This document shows positions 36,298 to 45,486 of a stretch of DNA of 64,000 nt, in pieces; within the stretch, counting starts at the first letter, position 1; each line of letters opens with the position of its first letter. The stretch is from Janthinobacterium sp. FW305-129 (lineage in GTDB: Bacteria > Pseudomonadota > Gammaproteobacteria > Burkholderiales > Burkholderiaceae_D). Position numbers and translations under genes: made by a program. The notes under the pieces are model-generated. The model had not been told where the DNA came from, searched no databases, and saw only the letters and a list, made by a program, of their open reading frames with translations. The stretch covers positions 124,001 through 188,000 of the forward strand of contig NZ_JACYMM010000005.1 in NCBI RefSeq assembly GCF_020858115.1, given 5' to 3'.

Positions 36298-37227
36298 TCA
36301 GGCACGGTCGGCCACGCGTTCGCCCATGATGCCGGACGGGCGCAGGGTCAGCACGATGATCAGTACGACGAAGGCAAAGATATCCTGGTAGTGGCTGCCC
36401 AGGAAACCGCCCGTGATGTCGCCGATATAGCCGGCGCCCAGGCTCTCTATAATGCCCAGCAAGATACCGCCCAGCATGGCGCCATAGATATTGCCGATGC
36501 CGCCCAGCACGGCCGCGCAAAAGGCTTTCAGGCCGGGGATGGCGCCCATGGAAAATTGAATCGAGGCATAGTTGGCGCCCCACATCACGCCCGCCACGGC
36601 CGCCAGCGCGGCGCCGATGGCAAAGGTGGCGACGATGACCTTGTCGGAATCGACGCCCATGAGTCCGGCCACGCGGGGGTTTTCCGCCGTGGCGCGCATG
36701 GCGCGGCCCATGCGTGTTTTTTCCACCAGCAACACCAATCCGCCCATCGACAGCGCGGCCAGGGCCAGCAGCAGCACTTGCGTTTGCGAAATCACGGCGC
36801 CGCCTATGTTGATGGGGTCGGTCGACAGCAATTGCGGGAAGGGCAAGGGATTGCGCGTCCAGATCATCATGGCGAAGGTTTGCAAGAGGATGGAAACGCC
36901 GATGGCGGTAATCAGGGGGGCGAGGCGGGGGGCGTTGCGCAGGCGGCGGTAGGCGACCCGCTCGATGATGATGTTGACCAGAATACAGATGGGAATGGCG
37001 CCGAGGATGGCGGTGGCCAGTTTCAGATAGCCGGGCCAGTCCGGCACATAAATGCCCAGCAGCTTGAGGATGGTCAAGCCCACCATGGCGCCGATCATGA
37101 GCACGTCGCCGTGGGCGAAGTTGATCAGGTTCAACACGCCGTACACCATGGTGTAACCGAGGGCGACTAAGGCATACATGCTGCCCAACACCAGGCCGTT
37201 GATGATCTGCTGGATGAATGTATCCAT
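36298..37227 (-). CDS. livH: Branched-chain amino acid ABC transporter permease LivH
   Basis: A 309-residue permease. ATG 37227 (MDTFIQQIINGLVLG) begins at the family's normal N-terminus; GYTMVYGVLNLINFAHGD and the EAA loop RMGRAMRATAENPRVAGLMGVD are typical. It is the first gene of livHMGF here. No periplasmic binding protein gene (livK/livJ) is adjacent. Confidence 0.95.
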   Translation of the reverse strand: MDTFIQQIINGLVLGSMYALVALGYTMVYGVLNLINFAHGDVLMIGAMVGLTILKLLGIYVPDWPGYLKLATAILGAIPICILVNIIIERVAYRRLRNAPRLAPLITAIGVSILLQTFAMMIWTRNPLPFPQLLSTDPINIGGAVISQTQVLLLALAALSMGGLVLLVEKTRMGRAMRATAENPRVAGLMGVDSDKVIVATFAIGAALAAVAGVMWGANYASIQFSMGAIPGLKAFCAAVLGGIGNIYGAMLGGILLGIIESLGAGYIGDITGGFLGSHYQDIFAFVVLIIVLTLRPSGIMGERVADRA

Positions 37228-37522
37228 GATTGCCCTATCAAATATGCATTTTTCGGGAACAACTTCCGCCAGAATATGCCGTTGATACAAAAACGGCACC
37301 GGAGGAAGAATTCCTGCAGTGCCATCCCTGGACCGTTCTCACCAGCATGGTGCACGCACTCAAAATGGGCGTGACCTTGCTTAGTCATAACGACAACATA
37401 TTCAAGCTTGAGGCAATCATAACGATCTTTTGCAAAAACTAAGCTTGGAATAAATCGATCATTTCCGAATTAAATTCGGTTTTGAGGTAACTATTTCATC
37501 GATACTCAATCGCCCTATGGCC
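37228..37522. other. Upstream region of livHMGF / 3' flank of ispH
   Basis: No gene is visible in these 295 bp. There is a short hairpin CCGTT...AACGG at about 37280, and CCGAAT-taa-ATTCGG at 37465-37479 followed by TTTT on the plus strand. The liv promoter should be here, but I cannot assign boxes with confidence. Confidence 0.45.
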
Positions 37523-38470
37523 TCAGGCGACGTCGCGCTTGATGCCGTCGAGGCCTTTCGGCATCGGGAACGTGACGGCTTCCTGCACGCCATCGAGCGG
37601 GCGCACGCTCTTCACGCCGCACTCTTTCAGGCGGTCGATGACGGCTTGCACCAGCACCTCGGGCGCCGAGGCGCCAGCCGTCACACCCACGCGCAGCTTG
37701 CCTTCCAGCCAGGCGGGATCGATCTGCGAGGCATTGTCGACCATGTAGGCCGGCGTGCCCATCTTCTCGGCCACTTCGCGCAAGCGGTTCGAATTCGAGC
37801 TGTTCGGGCTGCCCACGACGATCACCACTTCCACTTGCGGGGCCATGAATTTCACGGCTTCCTGGCGGTTCGTGGTGGCGTAGCAAATGTCGCCTTTTTT
37901 CGGCTCGGCGATATTCGGATATTTCGCTTTCAAGGCCGCAATAATGTCGCTAGTGTCGTCAACTGACAACGTTGTTTGCGAAACATAGGCCAGGCTGTCC
38001 GGATTGGCGACCTGCAAGTTCGCCACATCGTCGAGCGTTTCCACCAGATGCATGCCCATATCGGCCTGGCCCATCGTGCCTTCCACCTCGGGATGGCCGT
38101 CGTGGCCGATCATGATGATCTCGCGGCCTTCGCGGCGCATCTTGCCCACTTCCATGTGCACCTTGGTGACCAGCGGGCAAGTCGCGTCAAAAATGCTCAG
38201 GCCGCGCGATTCCGCCTCGGCGCGCACGGCTTTCGAGACGCCATGGGCGGAAAACACGAGTGTATTGCCAGCAGGCACGTCATCGAGGTCGTCGATGAAG
38301 ATGGCGCCCTTGTTGCGCAAGTCGGCCACCACGTAGGCGTTGTGGACGATTTCATGGCGCACGTAGATCGGTGCGCCAAATTGCTGCAAGGCGCGTTCGA
38401 CGATTTCGATCGCCCGGTCGACGCCAGCGCAGAAACCGCGGGGCTGGGCCAGTAACAGTTCTTTATCCAT
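37523..38470 (-). CDS. ispH: 4-hydroxy-3-methylbut-2-enyl diphosphate reductase
   Basis: A 315-residue iron-sulfur enzyme for the last step of the MEP isoprenoid pathway. [18 protein letters not shown] carries the first cluster Cys (about 13); the others are in [11 protein letters not shown] (about 96) and [19 protein letters not shown] with [18 protein letters not shown] contains the catalytic-site His. It starts 9 nt after the FKBP stop, the conserved fkpB-ispH pairing. Confidence 0.97.
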   Translation of the reverse strand: MDKELLLAQPRGFCAGVDRAIEIVERALQQFGAPIYVRHEIVHNAYVVADLRNKGAIFIDDLDDVPAGNTLVFSAHGVSKAVRAEAESRGLSIFDATCPLVTKVHMEVGKMRREGREIIMIGHDGHPEVEGTMGQADMGMHLVETLDDVANLQVANPDSLAYVSQTTLSVDDTSDIIAALKAKYPNIAEPKKGDICYATTNRQEAVKFMAPQVEVVIVVGSPNSSNSNRLREVAEKMGTPAYMVDNASQIDPAWLEGKLRVGVTAGASAPEVLVQAVIDRLKECGVKSVRPLDGVQEAVTFPMPKGLDGIKRDVA

Positions 38471-38479
38471 CGCTATTCC

Positions 38480-38935
38480 TTACAGGACCGAAATGAGCTT
38501 GACTTCGAAACGCAGCGGCTGGCCCGCCAGCGGATGGTTGAAGTCGAACAGGGCCGAGTCCTCGCGCATTTCGCGCAGCACGCCGGCAAAGCGGCCGCCG
38601 CCCGGCGCGGCGAAGTCGACCAGGTCGCCGATCTTGTAGTCGGCGCCCGGCACGGAGTTTTCGTCCAGGGTCGCGCGCGAGACGGACTGCACCAGCTCGG
38701 GATTGCGCTCGCCAAAGCCTTCGCCGGCAGCCAGCTCGAACGTCTGGTGCGTGCCTTCAGGCAAACCCAGCAAGCGCTGCTCGAGGAACGGCGCCAGCTG
38801 GCCCTGTCCCAGCATCAAGGTCGCGGGATTGCCGCTGAAGGTCGTGACAATGTCAGTACCGTCAACAGTGGCAAGACGATAATGCAGGGTGAGGTAAGCC
38901 GCTTCGGTGACGACTGCTGGTTGCTCGTTGGACAT
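38480..38935 (-). CDS. fkpB: FKBP-type peptidyl-prolyl isomerase (SlpA-like)
   Basis: A 151-residue FKBP with an inserted IF chaperone domain. ATG 38935 (MSNEQPAVVTEAAYLTLHYRL) is chosen; earlier Met residues lie outside the fold. GQGQLAPFLEQRLLGLPEG and NHPLAGQPLRFEV are SlyD/SlpA signatures. There is no His-rich metal tail, so it is SlpA/FkpB rather than SlyD. It is immediately followed by ispH. Confidence 0.94.
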   Translation of the reverse strand: MSNEQPAVVTEAAYLTLHYRLATVDGTDIVTTFSGNPATLMLGQGQLAPFLEQRLLGLPEGTHQTFELAAGEGFGERNPELVQSVSRATLDENSVPGADYKIGDLVDFAAPGGGRFAGVLREMREDSALFDFNHPLAGQPLRFEVKLISVL

Positions 38936-39007
38936 AGTAGTTTTCAGGTAACTGGTGCAAAACGATATTGTAAGCCACCCTGAGCCAGCGCGCCCCATGC
39001 CATCTCG

Positions 39008-39043
39008 GCGCGGCCATGCTTTTGTCAAAAAACATGGCCGCGC
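39008..39043. other. Inverted repeat between GH-like gene and fkpB
   Basis: An 11-bp perfect inverted repeat GCGCGGCCATG / CATGGCCGCGC with a 14-nt A/T-rich loop. There is no T-tract after the stem on either strand, so it may be a factor-dependent end or mRNA stabiliser for the gene ending at 39070. Confidence 0.5.
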
Positions 39044-39069
39044 AACACATCCGACGTCGGATCGGCGAA

Positions 39070-40929
39070 TCAGACGTTGACGTACGTCAACCCACCAGGC
39101 GTGCTGGCGTGATTGCCGAAGCCGGAGCTGTCTTCCAGGTTGCCGTCGAGCTTCCAGCGCCCCACGGGCCGGTGCACGATGCCATACTGGCCATAGTCAT
39201 ACACTTCCTTCGGTGTCAGCACGCGGTCGTACAGGATGACGTCCGACAACTGCCAGGCGGGCGCGCCCTGCTCCTGCGCATGCACGGCGCGGCCGATCAC
39301 CAGCGGGGTGCCAGTGGCATTCAAAAATGGCGGCGCCATGTTTTGCAAACTCTGATACATGAGGAAATCATCCACATACAGGCTGATGCGTCCATCATGC
39401 TTCACAGTATAAGTACAGCGGAACCAGCGGTTGGGAATGTCCACCGTCAAGCCGTGCCCATTGCTGTTGGCGCCCAGGCCATTGTCGCCAACGCCGTTGA
39501 ATAAATACAGGAACGTCTTGATATCCTGCGCCAGCAGCGCCCATCCTTTCTTGTTCGCCTGATGCGCGATAAAAGCCTGCGCCAGAGCAACGGTCGAGGA
39601 GAAAGCCTGCTGCCGGATACAATACGACAGCGAAAAATCCGCGCTCTCGTAGCGCACGGACGACGGTACGGTCAACATCAGGCCAGGCTGGAATTGCAAG
39701 GTCTTCGTCACGCCGAAGCAAGGCGTGGGCGGCGCCGGACGCATGGCATCTTCGCCGCGCAAGGCGTCCCATACAGCTTTGCGTTTGTTGCTGAACGCCG
39801 GCGTCTCCACCAGGTTCAGACCTTTGTCTTCCATCGACTTGCCCCCATTCCAGTCCCAATAGCACGCCAGTTGCACGCCCGTACGGCGTATGGCGCTCAG
39901 CAAGGCGTGCAAGTTGTCTTGCCGCTCGGTATCTTGCAAAGCCAGTTCCTGCTCTTTCGACAAGCAAAAGCTGCCAAGGTAATACGGCTTGCCCAAGGTA
40001 TGGGCGGCACGCTGCATCACTTGCAGATAGGCGAGCGAGGACGAGACGAAGTCCGCTGGCAGATCCGCGCCGCTGTCCAGGGCGCTGCTGACATATTCAT
40101 TATTCAGGAACAGGTTTTCACAAAGACAGTCGATGGGATCCGGATTCAGGAATGGCAGGGTTTCCGCAATGTATTGTTTGAGGGTACCCTTGCGCGGTGT
40201 ATAGGAGGGGATTCCTGCATTACCGGAGGAAATCATTCTGGCCAGGGCATCGTTGTCGCGCAGCAATTGCGCCGTTTCCTGGATGATTTCCCGGGTGGCA
40301 TTCAAGTCAATCTCGGTCACGGCCATCAGTTCCTGCGCAGCCATCCAGGCGGCGATGCCGGGGTGGTTGCTGTAGTGCTGTGCGAAAGCCTGGGCAAAGG
40401 CACGCATGTAGCGGCGTGTCTTCGATTGCGGATTGACCAGTGCGACCCGCGCGACTGCGGCCTGTTCGTCTTTTGTGGCGCCCTCAGGGCCCGCTTCGCC
40501 CACCAATTGCGGCACGGCGTAGGGATTCCAGAATGGGCAGGCGATGATGCCGATGCCATTGGCCAGCGCGCAATCGAGCAGCGCAGTGACAGCGCTCCAG
40601 TACGATGCATTGATATTCATATCGATTAGCGTATTGTCGGGGGCGAACTTTGGCTCGCCCACAACATAGCCCCAGTTCCAACTGCCAGCCTTGCCGTTAA
40701 AAGGCGCCACCATCACCTGGATGTACTTGAAGCCGTTGGCGGCAAGATACGGCAAATCGGTGGTGTAATCGGGATTCTTCGGGGCCGGAACGAGCGGTGC
40801 GGTCACACTCCAGCTACGGTGTTCCAGATACGCGTGCGAATTGAGGCCGATGCCGCTGACCTTGCCCGTGTTGACGCCGGCGGCGTTGAACTCTTGCATG
40901 ACTCCATTGATAACTTTGATGTATGGCAT
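39070..40929 (-). CDS. Glycoside-hydrolase-like TIM barrel with C-terminal LamG domain
   Basis: A 619-residue protein starting at ATG 40929 (MPYIKVING) after CAGGAG. Residues about 35-410 look like a GH5/cellulase-type barrel: DLPYLAANGFKYIQVMVAPF, HPGIAAWMAAQEL with the likely acid/base Glu, and ACYWDWNGG late in the barrel. Residues about 430-610 look like a concanavalin/LamG fold (FRCTYTVKHDGRISLYVDD, WQLSDVILYDRVLTPKEVYDYG). No signal peptide or membrane span is visible, which is odd for such a domain mix. Substrate and location are unknown. Confidence 0.7.
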   Translation of the reverse strand: MPYIKVINGVMQEFNAAGVNTGKVSGIGLNSHAYLEHRSWSVTAPLVPAPKNPDYTTDLPYLAANGFKYIQVMVAPFNGKAGSWNWGYVVGEPKFAPDNTLIDMNINASYWSAVTALLDCALANGIGIIACPFWNPYAVPQLVGEAGPEGATKDEQAAVARVALVNPQSKTRRYMRAFAQAFAQHYSNHPGIAAWMAAQELMAVTEIDLNATREIIQETAQLLRDNDALARMISSGNAGIPSYTPRKGTLKQYIAETLPFLNPDPIDCLCENLFLNNEYVSSALDSGADLPADFVSSSLAYLQVMQRAAHTLGKPYYLGSFCLSKEQELALQDTERQDNLHALLSAIRRTGVQLACYWDWNGGKSMEDKGLNLVETPAFSNKRKAVWDALRGEDAMRPAPPTPCFGVTKTLQFQPGLMLTVPSSVRYESADFSLSYCIRQQAFSSTVALAQAFIAHQANKKGWALLAQDIKTFLYLFNGVGDNGLGANSNGHGLTVDIPNRWFRCTYTVKHDGRISLYVDDFLMYQSLQNMAPPFLNATGTPLVIGRAVHAQEQGAPAWQLSDVILYDRVLTPKEVYDYGQYGIVHRPVGRWKLDGNLEDSSGFGNHASTPGGLTYVNV

Positions 40930-41174
40930 GACGACTCCTGTAGAACACGTGGAAGACATTGAGTTCAGGGCCCTGACTCCCCGCCGCTGCAACTTGCATG
41001 GAATGCAACGACAAGCAAATGATAGCGCCTGAAAATGGCCGGGCCGGGCATCTTGGTTTTTGTTTTTTTACTATGAATTGACAGGAAGACGAGCTAGCGC
41101 AGCATGGCCGCCCGGGGAAGGCGCGACAATCGTCGGCAGGCGCCACGACGAGCTGGGCGCGAACGGGAGGCAGC

Positions 41175-41849
41175 ATGGGCATCAAGGATTGGCCGGCCGG
41201 CGAACGGCCGCGCGAACGCCTGATCGAGGATGGCGCGCAGTCGCTGTCGGACGCGGAATTGCTGGCCGTCTTCCTGCGCACGGGCGTGCGCGGCAAGAGC
41301 GCCGTGGAACTGGCGCGCGACACGGTCGAGCACTTCGGCTCCCTGCGGGGCCTGTTTGGCGCCAGCCTCGTGAGTTTTTCCGCCGTGCATGGCATGGGCA
41401 GCGCCAAGTTTGCCCAGCTGCAAGCGGTGCTGGAACTGGCGCGGCGCGCCATCATCGAGGACTTGCAGGCGGGGCAAGCCCTCAATTCGCCGCATGCGGT
41501 GAAAGACTATCTGCGCCTGACCCTGGGCCACCTGGCGCATGAAGCATTTCACGTGTTGTTTTTGGACGTCAAGAACCGCCTGATCACCACCCAGGAAATG
41601 TTTCGCGGCACCCTCACCCACACCAGCGTGTATCCGCGCGAAGTGGTGAAACAGGCGCTGCTGCACAACGCGGCCAGCGTCATGCTGGCGCACAACCACC
41701 CGTCCGGCTCGCCGGAACCGAGCGAATCGGATTTATTGCTGACGCGCGCGCTGGTACAAGCGTTGTCGCTGGTGGACGTGCGCATCCTCGACCATTTCGT
41801 CGTGGCCGGGCGGCAAGTGCATTCGTTCGCGGAACACGGCCAGATCTAG
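41175..41849 (+). CDS. radC: RadC-family protein (JAMM metallo-domain)
   Basis: A 224-residue protein with an N-terminal helix-hairpin-helix (about 1-95) and a C-terminal JAMM domain with [14 protein letters not shown] (about 170-183), the zinc-binding HxHx7SxxD motif. GGGAGGCAGC precedes the ATG. The biochemical role is uncertain; DNA repair was claimed historically. It lies upstream of rpmB-rpmG as in many proteobacteria. Confidence 0.95.
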   Translation: MGIKDWPAGERPRERLIEDGAQSLSDAELLAVFLRTGVRGKSAVELARDTVEHFGSLRGLFGASLVSFSAVHGMGSAKFAQLQAVLELARRAIIEDLQAGQALNSPHAVKDYLRLTLGHLAHEAFHVLFLDVKNRLITTQEMFRGTLTHTSVYPREVVKQALLHNAASVMLAHNHPSGSPEPSESDLLLTRALVQALSLVDVRILDHFVVAGRQVHSFAEHGQI

Positions 41850-42028
41850 GCCGGCGCCAGGCGATTCACAGTTAACCATGTGTAAACAAGGACATACGTG
41901 ACAGCAGCGGGACGCTTATCTAACAGTAAACAGCGCTGTTTACCAGTGCTTTCCCCTATGACGAAGGGGAAAAGTCAAATTGTTAAATTATTTCAATACA
42001 ACATGACACAATTGTTTTTCGCAAGTCA

Positions 42029-42057
42029 TTGATAAATCGGCTTATTTTGGATATACT
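42029..42057 (+). promoter_or_regulatory. Promoter of rpmB-rpmG
   Basis: TTGATA (42029-42034), 17 bp, then TATACT (42052-42057). It lies 40 nt before the rpmB start in an A+T-rich stretch typical of ribosomal protein promoters. Confidence 0.8.
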
Positions 42058-42096
42058 CTCGTTTTTCCAATTTGGAATATCTTTAAGGAGTGCGCC

Positions 42097-42333
42097 ATGG
42101 CACGTGTTTGCCAAGTCACTGGGAAGAAGCCGATGGTCGGCAACAATGTTTCCCATGCAAACAACAAAACCAAACGTCGTTTTTTGCCTAACTTGCAGAA
42201 TCGTCGTATTTTTGTTGAATCTGAAAACCGCTGGGTCTCCCTGCGTTTGTCCAACGCCGGTCTGCGCGTCATCGATAAAGTCGGCATCGACGCCGTATTG
42301 GTCGATATGCGCGCTCGTGGCGAAAAAGTCTAA
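42097..42333 (+). CDS. rpmB: 50S ribosomal protein L28
   Basis: A 78-residue basic protein: [29 protein letters not shown] is the family N-terminus. AAGGAGTGCGCC gives a strong ribosome-binding site. It is followed 22 nt later by rpmG. Confidence 0.98.
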   Translation: MARVCQVTGKKPMVGNNVSHANNKTKRRFLPNLQNRRIFVESENRWVSLRLSNAGLRVIDKVGIDAVLVDMRARGEKV

Positions 42334-42355
42334 TTAGCAGAATAAGGGAGCTATC

Positions 42356-42523
42356 ATGGCAAAATCAGGCCGCGACAAAATCAAGTTAGAATCGACCGCC
42401 GGTACGGGTCACTTCTACACGACTACCAAAAACAAGCGTACGACGCCTGCGAAAATGGAGATCATGAAATTCGATCCTAAAGCACGCAAGCACGTAACGT
42501 ACAAAGAAACCAAAATCAAGTAA
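42356..42523 (+). CDS. rpmG: 50S ribosomal protein L33
   Basis: A 55-residue protein beginning [18 protein letters not shown] and ending YKETKIK, preceded by AAGGGAG. It has no Cys pairs, so it is the zinc-independent (C-minus) form of L33. It is the second gene of rpmBG and ends before a strong terminator. Confidence 0.97.
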   Translation: MAKSGRDKIKLESTAGTGHFYTTTKNKRTTPAKMEIMKFDPKARKHVTYKETKIK

Positions 42524-42545
42524 TTGATATTGTGTTCTGTAAAAA

Positions 42546-42572
42546 GAGCCGCTCCGATGAGCGGTTTTTTTT
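42546..42572 (+). terminator. Terminator of rpmB-rpmG
   Basis: Stem CCGCTC-cgat-GAGCGG followed by eight T. Confidence 0.9.
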
Positions 42573-42614
42573 CGCCCTGATTTTCATCTCGCCGCTCTCC
42601 CCTTGTGCCGGAAC

Positions 42615-42643
42615 GAAAAAAAGGCCCTGGAATCCAGGGCCTT
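42615..42643 (-). terminator. Terminator of the desaturase gene
   Basis: A 10-bp stem AAGGCCCTGG / CCAGGGCCTT with a 3-nt loop; the minus-strand transcript continues into eight T. Confidence 0.88.
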
Positions 42644-42663
42644 GATATGGCGCAACAGCTTAC

Positions 42664-43872
42664 TCAGGCATAGCTGCGCAGGCGCAAGGAGAAATCCTGC
42701 AGCGACTGGATGCCCGACGCTTCGGCACGCGCGCACCAGTCTTGCAGCTTTTGCAGCAATTGCTCGCGCGTAAAGTGCGAACGCTCCCAGATGGCGCCCA
42801 GCTCCACGCGCATGTGGTGCATGGTTTCCAGCGCCTTGCTGTGCTGGAACAGTTCCGACAGCTGCTCGTGGTGCGCATCGGCCAGCTTGCCCGGTTCGCG
42901 CTGCATCAGCTTGCGCGACGATTTCAGGAAGCGCTTTTCCAGCTCGGCCTTGTGCTTCAGGTGCTCCAGCTCTTCTTTCCAGGCATGCTTGATCGATTTC
43001 GCATACTTGGCCATCACGTCGTAGCGGTTGGCGATGACCGACTGCAAGGTCTCGAAGTCTGCTTCCAGCTTGCCGTGCGAGAACTTCGGTTCCGGCGCCA
43101 GCTTTTTCACCTTGGCCAGGCCCAGCATTTCCAGCGCGCGGATATACGCCCAGCCGATATCGATTTCATACCATTTCGACGACAGCTTGGCCGACGTCGC
43201 ATACGTATGGTGATTGTTGTGCAACTCTTCGCCGCCGATCAGGATGCCGAACGGAATGATGTTGGTGGCCGCGTCGGCGCAGTCGTAGTTGCGGTAGCCC
43301 CAGTAGTGGCCGATGCCGTTGATGATGCCGGCCGCCGTGATGGGGATCCACATCATTTGCACGGCCCACACGGAAATGCCGATCACGCCGAACAAAATGA
43401 AATTGATGACGAACAGCGAGACCACGCCCAGCCAGCTGTACTTGGTGTACAGGTTGCGCTCGATCCAGTCCGTCGGCGTGCCGTGGCCATATTTCGCCAT
43501 GGTTTCCATGTTCTTCGATTCAGCGCGGTACAGCTCGGCGCCTTCCCAGAACACTTTCTTGATGCCGCGCGTCACGGGGCTGTGCGGATCTTCTTCCGTA
43601 TCGCACTTGGCGTGATGCTTGCGGTGGATGGCCGCCCATTCCTTGGTCACCTGGCCCGTCGTCAGCCACAGCCAGAAACGGAAGAAATGGCTGGGGATGG
43701 CGTGCAATTCCAGCGCCCGGTGGGCCTGGTGGCGGTGCAGGTAAATCGTGACGCTGGCGATCGTGATGTGCGTGACCACCATGGTGTACAGGAAAACTTG
43801 CCATGCGGACAGATCGGTAATGCCAGTGGCCATGAACTGCAAAACGTCGTGTAAAACGGAACTCAATGTCAT
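42664..43872 (-). CDS. Acyl-lipid/acyl-CoA delta-9-type fatty acid desaturase
   Basis: A 402-residue membrane enzyme starting at ATG 43872 (MTLSSVLHDVL) after GGAG. The three di-iron histidine boxes are present: HRHQAH (about 46-51), HRKHH (about 85) and HNNHH (about 225). Four hydrophobic spans surround them. The C-terminal 130 residues are an additional charged helical region. It introduces a double bond into fatty acyl chains, which affects membrane fluidity. It is monocistronic by its terminator. Confidence 0.93.
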   Translation of the reverse strand: MTLSSVLHDVLQFMATGITDLSAWQVFLYTMVVTHITIASVTIYLHRHQAHRALELHAIPSHFFRFWLWLTTGQVTKEWAAIHRKHHAKCDTEEDPHSPVTRGIKKVFWEGAELYRAESKNMETMAKYGHGTPTDWIERNLYTKYSWLGVVSLFVINFILFGVIGISVWAVQMMWIPITAAGIINGIGHYWGYRNYDCADAATNIIPFGILIGGEELHNNHHTYATSAKLSSKWYEIDIGWAYIRALEMLGLAKVKKLAPEPKFSHGKLEADFETLQSVIANRYDVMAKYAKSIKHAWKEELEHLKHKAELEKRFLKSSRKLMQREPGKLADAHHEQLSELFQHSKALETMHHMRVELGAIWERSHFTREQLLQKLQDWCARAEASGIQSLQDFSLRLRSYA

Positions 43873-44005
43873 TACTGCTACTCCAAGTGGACAGGGCGTG
43901 CGCACGGTCGCTCCAGTGACTCTGGAGGTCCGGCAGAGTTAATTTTAGGCGTGATTGTACGCCCTAATGGGTACTATCAGGCAAAAACGGAGGCAGGCAG
44001 CGAGG

Positions 44006-45364
44006 TTAAGGCTGGGTGCCGGATGGCGGGGACTCACCGTCTGCCGCGCTGGCGAGCGGGGCAGGAGGCGTACCAACAATACGCAATTCGCGTTGCGGAA
44101 ACGGTACAGTAACCTTATGTTCCTGCAAGGTGCGCCAGATGGCGCGGTTCACATTCGACTTCACGCCGCCCGTGCCGTTTTCCGGGTCCGCGATCCAGAA
44201 GCCAATCTGTACATCGAGGCCGTCGGCGCCGAAACGCACGAGGGTGGCCGAGGGCGGATTGCTTTGCGACACACGCGGCACCTTGGCCGTCGCCGCTTCC
44301 AGCAAGGGGAAGATGACATCGAGATCCGTTTCATAGCCCACCGACACGGCCGTCGACAGCCAGACCATGCGGTTGCTCAGCGACATGTTTTGCACGCCGC
44401 CGGAAATCAGCATTTCATTCGGCACGATGGATTCCACGCCATCGCCGCCCAATAACACAGTATAGCGCGTATTGATCTGCGTGACTTTGCCCGTAAATTG
44501 ACCCACCGTAATCATGTCGCCGATGGTGAGACTGCGGTCGAGCAGGATGATGAAACCGGACACAAAGTTCGCGGCGATCTTTTGCAAGCCGAAACCCAGC
44601 GCCACGCCGAAGGCGCCGCCGAACACGGACAGCACCGTCAGGTCGATGCCCACCAGCGACAGGCTGACCAGCACGGACACGAGGATCAGCACGGCGCGGC
44701 CCATGCGCGACAGCACCACGCGCAAGGAGGTGTGCAGTCCCTGCATTTTCATCAGGCGCTCGTCGAGCGAAGTGCCGGCCCACATGGCCAGCACCAGCAG
44801 CACGGCGACGGAAATAGCGGCTTGCAAGATGGCAGCCACTGACACCTTGTTGCGTCCCAGCGGCACGACGATGCTTTCCAGGAAGGTATGCAATTCCGGC
44901 CACAGGCCCGTGATGTACAGGGCCATGCCGGCCCACACCACGACCGTGAATATCTTTTCCAGAAGCAACATCGTGGGACTGATGTCGCCATGACGGGCAA
45001 AAATGCGGCGCAGCACATAAAAGCCGAAGCGCACCAGCGCCATCGACGTGCACAGGGGAATGGCGATGCTGAGCAGGTTCACCGACTGGAACTTGGCCAG
45101 GAAGTGTTGCGCAATGCCCAGCAACATGGCCGCCAGAACGGGCGTCAAAATGCGGATGAAACTGTCCGTGCGCTGCAGGGTTTCCGGCGTGGCGGGCGTG
45201 GCCGCCGCTTCCGCCCGCTTGTGCAGGAATACGCGCAACTGCCGCACCAGCAGCCAGCTCAGGGCCAGGCAGGCAACGATGACCAGCGCCTGCCACAGGA
45301 TGGCCGGTTGGCGGAAATCGTCGACAAAATCAGTGATCAGGTTGAGCAGCGGGGTTTCATTCAT
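44006..45364 (-). CDS. MscS-family mechanosensitive channel
   Basis: A 452-residue inner-membrane protein with about five to six spans, longer than E. coli MscS (286). The pore helix region GVALGFGLQKIAANFVSGFIILLD (read in parts, about 270-293) and LTIGDMITVGQFTGKVTQINTRYT are diagnostic. A cytoplasmic beta domain and a Pro/Ser-rich tail end the protein. It should release solutes on hypo-osmotic shock. Confidence 0.92.
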   Translation of the reverse strand: MNETPLLNLITDFVDDFRQPAILWQALVIVACLALSWLLVRQLRVFLHKRAEAAATPATPETLQRTDSFIRILTPVLAAMLLGIAQHFLAKFQSVNLLSIAIPLCTSMALVRFGFYVLRRIFARHGDISPTMLLLEKIFTVVVWAGMALYITGLWPELHTFLESIVVPLGRNKVSVAAILQAAISVAVLLVLAMWAGTSLDERLMKMQGLHTSLRVVLSRMGRAVLILVSVLVSLSLVGIDLTVLSVFGGAFGVALGFGLQKIAANFVSGFIILLDRSLTIGDMITVGQFTGKVTQINTRYTVLLGGDGVESIVPNEMLISGGVQNMSLSNRMVWLSTAVSVGYETDLDVIFPLLEAATAKVPRVSQSNPPSATLVRFGADGLDVQIGFWIADPENGTGGVKSNVNRAIWRTLQEHKVTVPFPQRELRIVGTPPAPLASAADGESPPSGTQP

Positions 45365-45486
45365 GGCGGATGCGGTCCGGAAGGTGGGACGAAGGTGGTA
45401 CGGATGGGCAGTGATCCCATGCCGCCAGGCGGGCTGGCGGCATTGAAGGCCGCCGCTGCAAGGCGCAGCGGCGGCCCGTGACAGGC

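Noticed and set aside
39076..39091. 16-nt perfect palindrome GTTGACGTACGTCAAC
   Set aside because: It lies inside the last codons of the GH/LamG gene (LTYVNV), so a chance palindrome in coding sequence is likely.
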